Origin: Amycolatopsis thermophila
GTDB taxonomy: Bacteria; Actinomycetota; Actinomycetes; Mycobacteriales; Pseudonocardiaceae
Direction of reading: 5' to 3'
DNA: 64,000 bases
Assembly (NCBI RefSeq): GCF_030814215.1
Contig: NZ_JAUSUT010000001.1
Coordinates: 2,480,001 to 2,544,000, forward strand
Positions 49,394 to 58,125 of the stretch are shown piece after piece; position 1 is the stretch's first letter, and the number at the start of each line of letters is the position of its first letter. Under the pieces are notes generated by a model. The model made no database searches. It saw nothing but the letters and a program-made list of their open reading frames with translations, and was not told the origin of the DNA. The translations under genes and the position numbers were made by a program.

Positions 49394-49930
49394 ATGCCAC
49401 AGCCACCGAACCCGTACGACTTCCTGCCCTCGGTGCCGGCCTTCACCGTGCGCAGCGATGATGTCGCCGACGGGGAGACGCTCGCGGCCCCGCAGCTCAG
49501 CGGGATGTTCGGCGTGCCCGGGGGTGAGGACCGGTCGCCGCACCTGGCGTGGGAGGGCTTCCCCGCCGAGACGAAGAGCTTCGCGGTGACGTGCTACGAC
49601 CCGGACGCCCCGACCGCCAGCGGCTTCTGGCACTGGGCGGTGTACAACATCCCCGCCTCGGTGACGTCACTGCCCTCCGGCGCCGGTGACGGCTCCGGGC
49701 TGCCGTCCGGAGCCGTGACGCTGGCGAATGACGGCGGCGTGAAGAACTTCCTGGGTGCGGCGCCGCCTCCCGGGCACGGGCCGCACCGGTACTTCTTCGT
49801 GGTGCACGCGCTGAACGTCGAGTCGCTGGACCTGCCCGAGGGCGCGACCCCGGCGTTCCTGGGGTTCAACATGTTCGGCACGACCGTGGCACGGGCGACG
49901 ATCACGCCGGTGTACGAGAACAAGGGCTGA
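49394..49930 (+). CDS. YbhB/YbcL-type PEBP family protein
   Basis: A 178-residue phosphatidylethanolamine-binding-like protein (Raf kinase inhibitor-like). The ligand-pocket motifs [19 protein letters not shown] (about 76-94) and [15 protein letters not shown] (about 128-142) are clear. Bacterial members bind small anions or lipids; the role is unknown. AGGAGGAA precedes the ATG. No signal peptide. A 700-base gene-free repeat interval follows. Confidence 0.88.
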   Translation: MPQPPNPYDFLPSVPAFTVRSDDVADGETLAAPQLSGMFGVPGGEDRSPHLAWEGFPAETKSFAVTCYDPDAPTASGFWHWAVYNIPASVTSLPSGAGDGSGLPSGAVTLANDGGVKNFLGAAPPPGHGPHRYFFVVHALNVESLDLPEGATPAFLGFNMFGTTVARATITPVYENKG

Positions 49931-49981
49931 GGTTTGTCCCTTGGTCCGTTGGCGGGGCGGGGCCTTCGGGCTCCGTCCCGC

Positions 49982-50030
49982 GGCTGAGTCCAGCTGCCGG
50001 GGCTGAGTCCAGCGGCTGGGGCTGGGTCCT
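49982..50030. repeat. Three tandem 19-base repeats
   Basis: GGCTGAGTCCAGCTGCCGG (49982-50000), GGCTGAGTCCAGCGGCTGG (50001-50019) and a shorter GGCTGGGTCCT (from 50020). They start about 50 bases after the PEBP stop. Confidence 0.65.
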
Positions 50031-50141
50031 GCTCGTGGGGCGGGCCCTGGGCTCCGTGGGTGAGAGCTGGGTTCCGCAGGTAAGAGGTGAAGAGCGCCTC
50101 GGCGGGCGGGCCCGCGAGGCTCCGCCCGCGCCCGGTTCGCG

Positions 50142-50640
50142 CAGAAGGGCGTTCGGTGCATTCGACCAGAAGGCCCTCGGTGCTGTCGTTCAGAAGGGCC
50201 ATCGATGCTCGCGGATGCCCAGGCCTTCCGATGCAAGTGCCCGCTTGCACCCCCGCGAACGGACCATTCGCGCGGCGATGAACGGACCGTTCATCACCAA
50301 TACGCACCGGCCCGTCAACCTCAGCCGTTAGCGGACCGCTTAACCGCGGTCATGAGCCGACGCCCAACCCCGCCATCAACAGACCGCTCAACTTGGTTGT
50401 GAATGGTGCGTTCAACCAGCCCTGAACGGGCCGTTCAACCGGTGATGAGCGGGCCGGCCGCACCCCGCTATTAGCGGTCAGCCCGATTGGTCGTGAGCGG
50501 TCGGTTCGGCCGGTTATGGATGGTCCGCTCAACACGATGAACGGCCGTTCAACCGGTGATGAACGGACCATCCAACCCCGCCACCGACGGACCGCCCCAC
50601 CGCGCACACGAAACGACCGTTCGACCGCCCAACCCCGCTA
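50142..50640. repeat. Degenerate array of 22-25 base palindromic units
   Basis: It begins with three CAGAAGGGC-type units (50142, 50167, 50191) and continues as about 16 units near GGTGATGAACGGACCGTTCA plus ACC. The best copies contain TGAACGG-A-CCGTTCA, a symmetric 15-mer (near 50280 and, with changes, 50430, 50545, 50560). Spacing stays close to two helical turns. There are no unique spacers and no Cas genes. The core GAACGGACCG matches the array at 2925-3345. No gene is visible between 49931 and 50649. Confidence 0.65.
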
Positions 50641-50649
50641 TCCCGCCGA

Positions 50650-51213
50650 TCACCGTGGCTTGAGCAGGTACTCCACCGTCGGCCGGAGTTCTTCCGCCGT
50701 GGGCGGCTCGTCGTCGATCAGGCCTTGGATCAACAGGCCGTCGATGCCGGCCAGGAAGACCCGCAACGCCACCAGGTCGTCGGGCCGCACCATGGACGTC
50801 AGTACGTCCAGCCACCGTCGCGCGGCGGGCCTCAGCTCCGGCCGGCGGGCGGCCAGCAGGTACAGCTCGTACTCGGCCATGGTCCGGCCCCGCCGCGGCC
50901 CCAGGGCCTCGGCCAGCAGCGTTGCCACTTCCGAAGCTCCCCGGCTGCCGCGCGAGCGTGCCCGGTCGATCGTCCAGTACACCTCGGTCGCCATGTCGCG
51001 CGCGCACGAGATCAGCGTCGCGATCAACAGATCGTCCAGGGTCTCGAAGTGGTACGTCGTCGAGGTCGTGGGCACCCCGGCCTCGGCCGCCACCGTCCGG
51101 TGGGTCACCCCCGCGACCCCGTCCCGCTCGATCACCCGGAGCGTCGCGTCGATGATCTCCTGCCGCCGCTTCTCGCCCCGCGCCCGGCGGCCGTCGCGTT
51201 GCGGCTTCACCAC
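50650..51213 (-). CDS. TetR family regulator
   Basis: 187 residues. Helix-turn-helix GVAGVTHRTVAAEAGVPTTS with TTYHFETLDDLL (about 32-65). The C-terminal domain is of the TetR_C group seen with small multidrug exporters. It lies 10 bases downstream of an SMR exporter gene on the same strand, so the two probably form an exporter-repressor operon. The start is the GTG at 51213; the second codon is also Val. The repeat array lies directly past its stop. Confidence 0.85.
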   Translation of the reverse strand: MVKPQRDGRRARGEKRRQEIIDATLRVIERDGVAGVTHRTVAAEAGVPTTSTTYHFETLDDLLIATLISCARDMATEVYWTIDRARSRGSRGASEVATLLAEALGPRRGRTMAEYELYLLAARRPELRPAARRWLDVLTSMVRPDDLVALRVFLAGIDGLLIQGLIDDEPPTAEELRPTVEYLLKPR

Positions 51214-51223
51214 GTACCTCCCG

Positions 51224-51547
51224 TCACGCCGACCCCACCTCGATCAGCACCACGCCCCCGATGACCAGCACCAGCCCGGCCACTATCGTCAGGTTCACCG
51301 GCTCCCCGAGGAACAGCACGCCGATCACCGCGACCGCCGCGACACCCACCGCCGCCCAGATCGCGTACGCCACGCCGACCGGCATGCCGCGCTTCAGCAC
51401 GCTCGCGAGTGCCGCGAACGCCACGAGGTACCCGGCCACGACGACCAGCGAGGGCCACAACTTCGTGAACCCCTCGGACAACTTCATCGAAACAGTGGCG
51501 GTGACCTCGGCGGTGATGGCGAGAGCGAGCAACAAATAGGCGACCAC
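51224..51547 (-). CDS. SMR family multidrug exporter (EmrE/SugE-like)
   Basis: 107 residues with four membrane helices, the full SMR length. The conserved membrane Glu is Glu14 in LALAITAEVTATVSMKLSEG, and the GVAYAIWAAVGV helix 3 motif is standard. Members export cationic drugs or guanidinium in exchange for protons. GTG at 51547. The TetR gene just downstream probably controls it. Confidence 0.9.
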   Translation of the reverse strand: MVAYLLLALAITAEVTATVSMKLSEGFTKLWPSLVVVAGYLVAFAALASVLKRGMPVGVAYAIWAAVGVAAVAVIGVLFLGEPVNLTIVAGLVLVIGGVVLIEVGSA

Positions 51548-51694
51548 CGGGCCAAACTACCGGTACGATCGTCCCGATATCCAGGGAGTCCTACGCCACA
51601 CTCGTGGGACTCAACTCGCGCCGATCGGTTACTCATGGGTAAATCCACATAGGCTCCCGCCAACCCACCACATCACGGACGAAAGGCCCCGATC

Positions 51695-53980
51695 ATGGGT
51701 GCACTGCAGATCACGCTGGGCGTGGTCGGCGTCGCCGTAAGCATCGTCGCTTGGATCATGTTCGGCACCGGCGTGTACCGGATGGTCCGGATCATCCGCC
51801 TCGGACAACCGGACGCGACCCGGAACGGTCCGTTCGGGCCGCGCATCACGACGCTCATCAAGGAGTTCGCCGCCCACACGCGGATGAACAAGTTCCGCCA
51901 TGTCGGCCCGTGGCACTGGCTGGTCATGTGGGGCTTCCTGATCGGCTCGCTGGCCTGGTTCGAGGCCTACGGCGAGACGTTCGACCCGCACTTCCACTGG
52001 CCGATCATCGGCGCCTGGAGCATCTGGCTGCTGCTGACCGAACTGCTCGGCCTCGGCACCGTCGTCGGTGGCCTGGTCCTGGTGGTCATCCGCCAGCTGA
52101 ACCACCCGCGCCGCGCCGACCGGCAGTCGCGCTTCGCCGGGTCGAACTTCAAGCAGGCCTACTTCGTCGAGACCGTGGTGATCGTCGAGGGGCTGGGCAT
52201 CCTCGGTGTGAAGGCGTTCAAGATCTCCAGCGGCATCGAGGACCCGGCGCTGTGGACGAGCTTCGTGACGAAGCCGCTCGCCGAGATCCTGCCGGCCAGC
52301 ACGGTCGCGGTCACGATCACCGCGCTGGTCAAGCTGCTGTCGGGCATGATCTGGCTGTACGTCGTCGGCCAGACGCTCACCATGGGTGTGGCCTGGCACC
52401 GCTTCAGCGCCTTCTTCAACATCTACTTCAAGCGCGAGGCGGACGGCGGCACGGCGCTGGGCGCGCTCAAGCCGATGATGAGCGGGGGCAAGCCGCTCGA
52501 CTTCGAGGAGGCCGACCCCGAGAAGGACGTCTTCGGGGCGGGCCAGATCGAGGACTTCAGCTGGAAGGGCTGGCTCGACTTCACCACCTGCACCGAGTGC
52601 GGCCGCTGCCAGTCGCAGTGCCCGGCGTGGAACACCGGCAAGCCGCTGTCGCCGAAGCTGGTCATCACGCAGCTGCGCGACCACGCGTACGCGAAGGCGC
52701 CGTACCTGCTCGCCGGCGGCAAGAAGGACGTCACCGGTGAAGAGGTGGGCCTGACCGGCGAGAACCCGTACGCGGGCATCGACGTCCTCGCCCTGGCCGA
52801 GGCCGAGCGGCCGCTGGTCGGCGACGACGGGGGCGTCATCGACCCGGACGTGCTGTGGTCGTGCACCACCTGCGGCGCCTGCGTCGAGCAGTGCCCGGTG
52901 GACATCGAGCACGTCGACCACATCGTCGACATGCGCCGCTACCAGGTCATGATCGAGTCGAACTTCCCGAGCGAGCTGAACGGGATGTTCAAGAACCTGG
53001 AGAACAAGGGCAACCCGTGGGGCCAGAACGCCAAGGACCGGATGGCCTGGGCGGAGGACCTGGACTTCGAGGTGCCGGTGTTCGACGGCGAGCTGGGCGA
53101 CACCGAGTACCTGTTCTGGGTCGGGTGCGCGGGCGCGTTCGAAGACCGCGCGAAGAAGACCACGCGCGCGGTCGCGGAGCTGCTGCACATCGCCGGCGTC
53201 AAGTACACCGTGCTCGGCCCGGAGGAGTCGTGCACCGGTGACCCCGCCCGCCGCGCCGGCAACGAGTTCCTGTTCCAGATGCTCGCGCAGCAGAACGTCG
53301 AGGTGCTGAACTCGGTGTTCGAGGGCCGCGAGCAGGGCAACCGGAAGATCGTCGCGACCTGTGCGCACTGCTTCAACACGCTCGCCAACGAGTACCCGGA
53401 CCTGGGCGGGAAGTTCGAGGTCGTGCACCACACCCAGCTGCTCAACCGCCTGGTGCGGGAGAAGCGGCTGGTGCCGGTCGCGCCGATCGCGGACGACGTC
53501 ACCTACCACGACCCGTGCTACCTCGGCCGCCACAACAAGGTGTACGAGGCGCCGCGTGAGCTGGTCGGGGCGTCGGGGGCGCAGTTCCGCGAGATGCCGC
53601 GGCACGGCGACCGGTCCATGTGCTGCGGTGCCGGTGGCGCCCGCATGTGGATGGAGGAGAAGATCGGCAAGCGGATCAACATCGAGCGCGTCGACGAGGC
53701 GCTCGGCACCGCGCCGTCGAAGATCGCGACGGGTTGCCCGTTCTGCCGCGTCATGCTCACCGACGGCGTCACCGCGCGCCAGAACGACGGCAAGGCGAGC
53801 GAGAAGGTCGAGGTCGTCGACGTCTCGCAGCTGCTGCTCTCGGCGGTCAAGCGCCGTCCGCAGCCCGCGCCGGCGCCGGGCGCGGAGTCGCTGCCGGCGA
53901 CCGAGTCGGACCCGTTGTCGGCCGACGCGGCCACCGACAAGGTGCCCACGGGGACGTCTCTGCCCGCCGAGGACAAGTAA
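51695..53980 (+). CDS. Membrane-bound Fe-S oxidoreductase (HdrD/GlpC-like, CCG domains)
   Basis: 761 residues. An N-terminal membrane part of about 6 helices (to about residue 250) is followed by two [4Fe-4S] ferredoxin sites (CTECGRCQSQCPAW near 300 and CTTCGACVEQCPVD near 390) and two CCG domains (EESCTGDPARRAG and HDPCYLGRHN...MCCGAGGARMWMEE). This matches the large actinobacterial Fe-S protein that I recall as Rv0338c, essential-like in mycobacteria and thought to pass electrons to the quinone pool. Its donor is unknown. The C-terminus is a 40-residue Pro/Ala/Asp-rich tail. A strong terminator follows. Confidence 0.9.
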   Translation: MGALQITLGVVGVAVSIVAWIMFGTGVYRMVRIIRLGQPDATRNGPFGPRITTLIKEFAAHTRMNKFRHVGPWHWLVMWGFLIGSLAWFEAYGETFDPHFHWPIIGAWSIWLLLTELLGLGTVVGGLVLVVIRQLNHPRRADRQSRFAGSNFKQAYFVETVVIVEGLGILGVKAFKISSGIEDPALWTSFVTKPLAEILPASTVAVTITALVKLLSGMIWLYVVGQTLTMGVAWHRFSAFFNIYFKREADGGTALGALKPMMSGGKPLDFEEADPEKDVFGAGQIEDFSWKGWLDFTTCTECGRCQSQCPAWNTGKPLSPKLVITQLRDHAYAKAPYLLAGGKKDVTGEEVGLTGENPYAGIDVLALAEAERPLVGDDGGVIDPDVLWSCTTCGACVEQCPVDIEHVDHIVDMRRYQVMIESNFPSELNGMFKNLENKGNPWGQNAKDRMAWAEDLDFEVPVFDGELGDTEYLFWVGCAGAFEDRAKKTTRAVAELLHIAGVKYTVLGPEESCTGDPARRAGNEFLFQMLAQQNVEVLNSVFEGREQGNRKIVATCAHCFNTLANEYPDLGGKFEVVHHTQLLNRLVREKRLVPVAPIADDVTYHDPCYLGRHNKVYEAPRELVGASGAQFREMPRHGDRSMCCGAGGARMWMEEKIGKRINIERVDEALGTAPSKIATGCPFCRVMLTDGVTARQNDGKASEKVEVVDVSQLLLSAVKRRPQPAPAPGAESLPATESDPLSADAATDKVPTGTSLPAEDK

Positions 53981-53990
53981 CCCGGGTCCG

Positions 53991-54026
53991 CGAAGGCCAC
54001 CTCGTCCACGGACGGGGTGGCCTTCG
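53991..54026 (+). terminator. Terminator after the Fe-S oxidoreductase
   Basis: Arms CGAAGGCCACC (53991-54001) and GGTGGCCTTCG (54016-54026), perfect 11-base stem with a 14-base loop, 10 bases past the stop; no long T-tract. Confidence 0.75.
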
Positions 54027-54125
54027 TCGTTCCCGCCGTGGGGGTATCGACAACCGGGTTATCCTGTTCGTCACGCTGCCGACGCTGCCCGCGGATGATG
54101 CTGACGCACGCGAACGGGGCCGAGC

Positions 54126-54845
54126 ATGGGAGAACCCGGCGAGACCGGACCGGCTGGAGAGCCGTCGGTCGTGCGCGCCGGTGCCCGGTTCCCGTCCGCG
54201 ACGCGGCTGAGGAAGCTGACCGGCGAACACGCCGAAACCACGGGTCCGGAGCCACAAGCCCCGGCTCCACCACCCGCCCCTGCCGAGACCGCGAAAACCC
54301 AACGGGCCGCCGGCGCCCGGTTCCCCACCGAGAAGCAGCTCGCTCGGTACACCGAAGCCGCCGAACCCCAGCCTGTGCCTGAACCGGAGCCCGAACCGTT
54401 GCCGGACCCCGAAGCGCGCGAGGAGTTCAAGCCCTCGCCGCGGCCCCGTCCCGAGCCCGCCGCCGTCGAGCCGGACCCCGCCGAGGTGCTCGACCCCGAC
54501 GAGGAGAACCGGCTGCGCGTGCGGCCGTACGTGCTCACCAAGGGGCGCACCCACTCGGCCTACGAGCTGGCCATCGAAACGCTCGTCTCCGTGCGCGCGG
54601 ACGCGAAGTGGACCGGGCCCGCGCTGAACGCCGAGTACCAGCCGGTGCGGGCCATCGTGGACAGCCCCCGGTCGCTCGCCGAGGTCGCCGCGCGGATGTC
54701 GATCCCGCTCGGCGTGGCCCGGGTGCTGTTGTCCGACATGGCGGAGCTGGGCCTGCTGCACATCCACGGCATCGAGCGGACCGCCGAGGGGCGGCCGCCG
54801 CTCGAGCTCATGAAGCGCGTCCTGGACGGCCTGCAGCGGCTCTGA
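54126..54845 (+). CDS. Orphan DUF742 domain protein
   Basis: 239 residues. The C-terminal 105 residues are a DUF742 domain (VRPYVLTKGRTHSAYELAIE, then SLAEVAARMSIPLGVARVLL and DMAELGLLHIHG), a winged-helix-like fold. The N-terminal half is Pro/Glu-rich and contains a duplicated motif, ARFPSATRLRKLTGEH and ARFPTEKQLARYTEA, about 45 residues apart. DUF742 proteins are normally the third gene of conservons, with a histidine-kinase-like protein, a roadblock protein and a small GTPase; none of those is next to it here. Probably a regulatory adaptor, function unknown. Confidence 0.82.
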   Translation: MGEPGETGPAGEPSVVRAGARFPSATRLRKLTGEHAETTGPEPQAPAPPPAPAETAKTQRAAGARFPTEKQLARYTEAAEPQPVPEPEPEPLPDPEAREEFKPSPRPRPEPAAVEPDPAEVLDPDEENRLRVRPYVLTKGRTHSAYELAIETLVSVRADAKWTGPALNAEYQPVRAIVDSPRSLAEVAARMSIPLGVARVLLSDMAELGLLHIHGIERTAEGRPPLELMKRVLDGLQRL

Positions 54846-54865
54846 CCCACTCGTAGGATCGGCCG

Positions 54866-55870
54866 GTGAGCGAGGAAACGGAGCGCCCGGACGCCGGGGG
54901 CGAAAGCACCCTGACCGTGCTGCTGGCCGGTGGTGTCAACCTGGCGATCGCGATCATGAAGGCGATCGCCGGAGTCATCACCGGTTCGGGCGCGATGCTG
55001 TCCGAGGCCGCGCACTCGGTCGCCGACACGTTCACCGAGATCCTGCTGCTCACCGCGCTGCGCCGCTCCGGCAGGCCGGCCGACGTGATACACCCGTTCG
55101 GCTACGGCAAGGAACGCTACTTCTGGTCGCTGCTGGCGGCGGTGTCGATCTTCGCTTCGGGCGCGACGTTCGCGCTGTACGAGGGGATCTCGACGGTCCT
55201 CGGCGAGCCGGTGGAGCAGAGCAGCCCGATCGTCGGCTACATCGTGCTGGCGCTGGCGTTCGTGATGGAGTCTGTGTCCTGGACGCAGGCGTTCCGCCAG
55301 GTGCGCGCCGGCGCGGCGGAGCAGAACCGGACCATCTGGAAGTTCCTGCGCTACATCGACGACCCGGCGCCGAAGACGGTGTTCCTGGAGGACTCCGCGG
55401 CCCTGATCGGCCTGGTGCTGGCTTTCGCCGGGTTGTTCCTGCACCAGGTGACGGGGTCGGAGGTGTACGACGGGGTCGCGTCGATCCTGATCGGCCTGCT
55501 GCTGGCGGGCGTGGCCTACATCCTGGGCCGCACCAACCTGCGGCTGCTGATCGGGCGCCAGGCGGACCTGACGGTGGTGCGCGGCGTGCGTGAGCACCTG
55601 GCGTCGGCGCCGGAGATCGAGGCCGTCGTCGACCTGCAGACGATGCTGCTCGGAACGGACCACGTCCTGGTGTGCGCGCGGGTCGACTTCGACGACGCCC
55701 TCGGGGCCTCCGATGTGGAACGCGCGTGCGTCCGCCTCGCGGCCGAGCTGCACGAGGAGTTCACCGACGTGACCGAGGTGTTCATCGAACCGGTCCCGCG
55801 CAGCGACCCCGAACTGCGTGCCGCCGTGCTGGCGCGGTACGGCGAAATCGCGAAGCGCTACGGGCGGTAG
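54866..55870 (+). CDS. Cation diffusion facilitator (CDF) transporter
   Basis: 334 residues, with membrane helices in the first 210 and a soluble C-terminal metal domain. The usual site A Asp pair appears as AHSVADTFTEI in helix 2 and FLEDSAALIGLVLAF in helix 5, so each helix has an Asp plus a polar partner, as in the actinobacterial subgroup. It exports a divalent metal such as Zn, Fe or Mn in exchange for protons. GTG at 54866 starts 20 bases after the DUF742 stop, so co-transcription is possible. Confidence 0.85.
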   Translation: MSEETERPDAGGESTLTVLLAGGVNLAIAIMKAIAGVITGSGAMLSEAAHSVADTFTEILLLTALRRSGRPADVIHPFGYGKERYFWSLLAAVSIFASGATFALYEGISTVLGEPVEQSSPIVGYIVLALAFVMESVSWTQAFRQVRAGAAEQNRTIWKFLRYIDDPAPKTVFLEDSAALIGLVLAFAGLFLHQVTGSEVYDGVASILIGLLLAGVAYILGRTNLRLLIGRQADLTVVRGVREHLASAPEIEAVVDLQTMLLGTDHVLVCARVDFDDALGASDVERACVRLAAELHEEFTDVTEVFIEPVPRSDPELRAAVLARYGEIAKRYGR

Positions 55871-55897
55871 CCGGCGCACGGCCCCTTGCGTGAAGCC

Positions 55898-55914
55898 GTG
55901 AATCAGTGGTTCAC
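55898..55914. promoter_or_regulatory. Palindrome upstream of the tetR-aidB operon
   Basis: GTGAA-N7-TTCAC, ending 8 bases before the TetR start; further GTGAA and TTCAC words lie on either side. A likely autoregulatory TetR site. Confidence 0.55.
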
Positions 55915-55922
55915 TTCTTCAC

Positions 55923-56519
55923 GTGCCCTACCGACGCACCCCGCAGGTCCAGGCGCGCCTCGACGCCCAGCGTGAGGCGATCCTGACCGCCGCCGCCGAG
56001 CTCCTGGCCGAGCGCGGCTACGCGGGCTGTTCGGTGAGCGCCGTCGCGGAGAAGGCCGGCGTCGCCACGGGCACCGTCTACAAGCACTTCCCCGGCAAGG
56101 CCGAGCTGGTCGTGGAGCTGTTCCAGAACATCGTCAACCACGAGGTCGCCGCGGTGCGCAAGGCCGCCGAGACGCCCGGCGAGCCGGCCAAGCGGATCGT
56201 CACGATCATCGAGACGTTCGCCGAGCGGGCGCTGAAGGTGCCCCGCCAGGCGTACGCGCTCCTGGCCGAGCCGGTCGACGCCCCGATCGAGGCCGAGCGG
56301 ATCGTGTTCCGGCGCGTGTTCCGGGACGAGGTCGCCCGGCACGTCCGCGAGGGCGTCCGCACCGGCCAGCTGCCCCCGCAGGACGCCGATCTCACGGCGG
56401 CGGCCCTGGTCGGGGGCGCCGCCGAGGTGCTCATCGGACCATTGACCACCGACAGCGCCGACGCCGTCGGCGCGCTCCGCACGTTCATCTTCCGCGCGCT
56501 GGGAGGCCGCCATGCCTGA
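55923..56519 (+). CDS. TetR family regulator
   Basis: 198 residues. Helix-turn-helix: GYAGCSVSAVAEKAGVATGT with VYKHFPGKAELVVE (about 33-65). GTG at 55923, with little room for a Shine-Dalgarno sequence, so it may be translated from a leaderless mRNA. The last 8 bases overlap the start of an AidB-like gene, making that gene the probable target. Confidence 0.85.
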   Translation: MPYRRTPQVQARLDAQREAILTAAAELLAERGYAGCSVSAVAEKAGVATGTVYKHFPGKAELVVELFQNIVNHEVAAVRKAAETPGEPAKRIVTIIETFAERALKVPRQAYALLAEPVDAPIEAERIVFRRVFRDEVARHVREGVRTGQLPPQDADLTAAALVGGAAEVLIGPLTTDSADAVGALRTFIFRALGGRHA

Positions 56520-58125
56520 CACCCACGAGGTCCTCAACCAGGTCCCGCCGCTGGTCGGCTACGACGTCGCCGAGGACGCCGCCCTGCTGGACGGCCTGCG
56601 CCGCGAGGGCGGCGGCTGGGCCGAGGACGAGGTCCACGAGCTGGGCCGCCTCGCCGGCAGCGCGAAGGGCCAGGAGTGGGGCCGGGTCGCCAACGAGAAC
56701 CCGCCGGTCCTGCACACGCACGACCGCTACGGCCACCGCATCGACGAGGTCGAGTACCACCCGTACTACCACGAGCTGATGACCGTGGCGGTCGAGCACG
56801 GCCTGCACGCGGCGCCGTGGGCGTCCGACCGCGCCGGCGCGCACGTCGCGCGGGCGGCGAAGGTGCTGGTGTGGAACCAGGCCGAGGGCGGGCACGTCTG
56901 CCCGATCTCGATGACCTACGCCGCGGTCCCGACGCTGCGGCACAACCCGGAGCTGGCCGCGGTGTACGAGCCGCTGCTCGCCGCCACCGAGTACGACTTC
57001 GGCCTGCGCGTGCCGACGACCAAGCGCGGGCTGATCGCCGGCATGTCGATGACCGAGAAGCAGGGCGGCTCGGACGTCCGCGCCAACACCACGACCGCGC
57101 AGCCGTCCGGCGACGGAACGTACGTGCTGACCGGGCACAAGTGGTTCACCTCGGCGCCGATGTCGGACATGTTCCTGACGCTGGCGCAGGCGCCGGGCGG
57201 GTTGTCCTGCTTCATGCTGCCGCGCGTGCTGCCCGACGGCTCGCGCAACCGCATCTTCTTCCAGCGCCTGAAGGACAAGCTCGGCAACAAGTCGAACGCC
57301 TCGTCGGAGATCGAGTACGACGGCGCGGTCGGCTGGCTCGTCGGTGAGGAGGGCCGCGGGGTCCCGACGATCATCGAAATGGTCAACAACACCCGCCTCG
57401 ACTGCGTGCTGGGCAGCACTTCGCTGATGCGCCAAGGGGTCGTGCAGGCCGTGCACCACGCGCGGCACCGGTCGGCGTTCGGTGCCCGGCTGGTGGACCA
57501 GCCCGCGATGGCGAACGTGCTGGCGGACCTGGTGGTGGAGTCCGAGGCCGCGACGACGGTCGCGTTGCGCCTGGCCGGTGCGACGGCCGATCCCGGACAG
57601 CAGGCCTTCCGGCGGCTGGCGCTGGCGGTGACGAAGTACTGGGTGTGCAAGCGCGGCGCCGCGCACACCGCCGAGGCGCTGGAATGCCTGGGCGGCAACG
57701 GTTACGTCGAGGACTCCGGCATGCCGCGCCTGTACCGCGAGGCGCCGCTGCTGTCCATCTGGGAGGGTTCCGGCAACGTCGCGGCGCTGGATTCCCTGCG
57801 CGCCATGGGCAAGCAACCGGAGTCGGTCGAGGCGTTCTTCGCCGAACTCGACCTCGCCGCCGGCGCCGACGCCCGGCTGGACGACGCGATCGCCCGGCTG
57901 CGGAAGGAACTGTCCGACCTGGAGGACCTGCCGTACCGGGCGCGGCGGCTGGCCGAGATGATGGCCCTGGTGCTGCAGGGCTCGCTGCTGGTGCGGTACG
58001 CGCCGAAGGCCGTGGCGGACGCCTTCTGCGCGTCCCGGCTGGGCGGTGACTGGGGCATCGCCTTCGGCACGTTGCCGACCGCGGTGGACACCAGGGCCAT
58101 CATCGAGCGGGCGTTCGTCAGCTGA
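56512..58125 (+). CDS. aidB: AidB-like acyl-CoA dehydrogenase family flavoprotein
   Basis: 537 residues, the AidB length (about 540). Strong AidB features are the N-terminus (FNQxPPL-like LNQVPPLVGYDV), GMSMTEKQGGSDVRANTT, HKWFTSAPMSDMFLTLAQ, FQRLKDKLGNKSNASSEIE and the C-terminal IWEGSGN. E. coli AidB is induced by alkylating agents and binds DNA as a flavoprotein with little acyl-CoA dehydrogenase activity; the same role here is by family. It overlaps the TetR gene by 8 bases, unlike the Ada-controlled E. coli gene. Confidence 0.9.
   Translation: MPDTHEVLNQVPPLVGYDVAEDAALLDGLRREGGGWAEDEVHELGRLAGSAKGQEWGRVANENPPVLHTHDRYGHRIDEVEYHPYYHELMTVAVEHGLHAAPWASDRAGAHVARAAKVLVWNQAEGGHVCPISMTYAAVPTLRHNPELAAVYEPLLAATEYDFGLRVPTTKRGLIAGMSMTEKQGGSDVRANTTTAQPSGDGTYVLTGHKWFTSAPMSDMFLTLAQAPGGLSCFMLPRVLPDGSRNRIFFQRLKDKLGNKSNASSEIEYDGAVGWLVGEEGRGVPTIIEMVNNTRLDCVLGSTSLMRQGVVQAVHHARHRSAFGARLVDQPAMANVLADLVVESEAATTVALRLAGATADPGQQAFRRLALAVTKYWVCKRGAAHTAEALECLGGNGYVEDSGMPRLYREAPLLSIWEGSGNVAALDSLRAMGKQPESVEAFFAELDLAAGADARLDDAIARLRKELSDLEDLPYRARRLAEMMALVLQGSLLVRYAPKAVADAFCASRLGGDWGIAFGTLPTAVDTRAIIERAFVS

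Noticed and set aside
50142-50640. parS centromere or replication origin (DnaA boxes)
   Set aside because: Neither the parS palindrome nor TTGTCCACA-type boxes are present, and no dnaA/dnaN/parAB genes are nearby.
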